This document shows positions 5,684 through 5,696 of a stretch of 5,696 bases of DNA, one piece after another. A program made the translations under genes and the position numbers. A model generated the notes under the pieces. It did not search any database, was not told the DNA's origin, and saw only the letters and a list, made by a program, of their open reading frames with translations. The stretch lies in the NCBI GenBank assembly GCA_913043035.1, contig CAJWMM010000045.1:1-5696 (forward strand), read 5' to 3'. The number at the start of each line of letters is the position of its first letter. The first letter of the stretch is position 1. The stretch comes from an uncultured Gammaproteobacteria bacterium (GTDB taxonomy: Bacteria > Pseudomonadota > Gammaproteobacteria > GCA-002705445 > GCA-002716945).

Positions 5684-5696
5684 ATAGATAATCCTA
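5636..5696 (-). CDS. Possible C-terminal end of an unidentified protein
   Basis: On the minus strand one frame enters from the right edge and reads RIIYFSSDGELDTEIVRVS before a TGA at 5638-5636. The piece is too short to identify. The run IIYFSSDGE followed by a final beta-like strand loosely recalls the C-terminal end of type II secretion or type IV pilus pseudopilins (GspH/FimT-like), but this is a guess from sequence flavour only. In favour of a real gene, the stop lies only 11 bp past amtB in a tightly packed region, and the composition is protein-like. Against it, only 19 codons can be seen. Confidence 0.3.
   Translation of the reverse strand, partial: RIIYFSSDGELDTEIVRVS

Noticed and set aside
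1..5696. CRISPR arrays, tRNA or rRNA genes, insertion sequences, integration sites
   Set aside because: No regularly spaced repeats, tRNA-like cloverleaf, transposase motifs or flanking duplications were seen; nearly all of the window is core protein-coding sequence.

Overview
The window looks like an ordinary chromosomal segment of an AT-rich (by eye roughly 35-37% G+C) gammaproteobacterium. The main evidence is gene order: ispB is divergent from rplU-rpmA-obgE-proB, an arrangement typical of Gammaproteobacteria. The proteins are also clear family members: L21 and L27 of proteobacterial type, a long-chain IspB-type synthase, and an AmtB with a cleavable signal peptide. Short intergenic gaps, overlapping genes and low G+C would fit a streamlined, perhaps marine or host-associated lineage. 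That last point is inference, and no genus can be named from this sequence.

Layout. Positions 1-1947, minus strand, hold an operon read from right to left: rplU (ribosomal protein L21), rpmA (L27), obgE (ribosome-assembly GTPase) and the first 108 codons of proB (glutamate 5-kinase), which runs off the left edge. A 127-bp divergent intergenic region (1948-2074) separates rplU from ispB (plus strand, 2075-3049). The ispB stop codon directly abuts the stop codon of a convergent FAD-dependent geranylgeranyl-reductase-family gene (minus strand, 3050-4159). A 172-bp region (4160-4331) then precedes amtB (plus strand, 4332-5624). The last 72 bases hold an imperfect hairpin and what may be the C-terminal end of another minus-strand gene.

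How the genes fit together. The rplU operon joins two 50S proteins, a 50S maturation GTPase and the first step of proline synthesis. ispB makes the long prenyl tail of the respiratory quinone. The reductase beside it belongs to a family that saturates isoprenoid chains, so the two may share a pathway, but they face each other and are not an operon. amtB is an ammonium channel, and its control region is the most informative non-coding part of the window: a well-matched sigma-54 -24/-12 promoter, a good NtrC-like dyad plus a weaker one 21 bp away, a possible IHF site between, and a strong Shine-Dalgarno sequence. This is the architecture of a nitrogen-starvation-induced promoter.

I found no clearly new biological system. 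The items most worth a second look are the sigma-54/NtrC architecture and its overlap with the reductase start, the Asn-for-Asp change in IspB's second aspartate-rich motif, and the juxtaposition of ispB with a prenyl-reductase-family gene.
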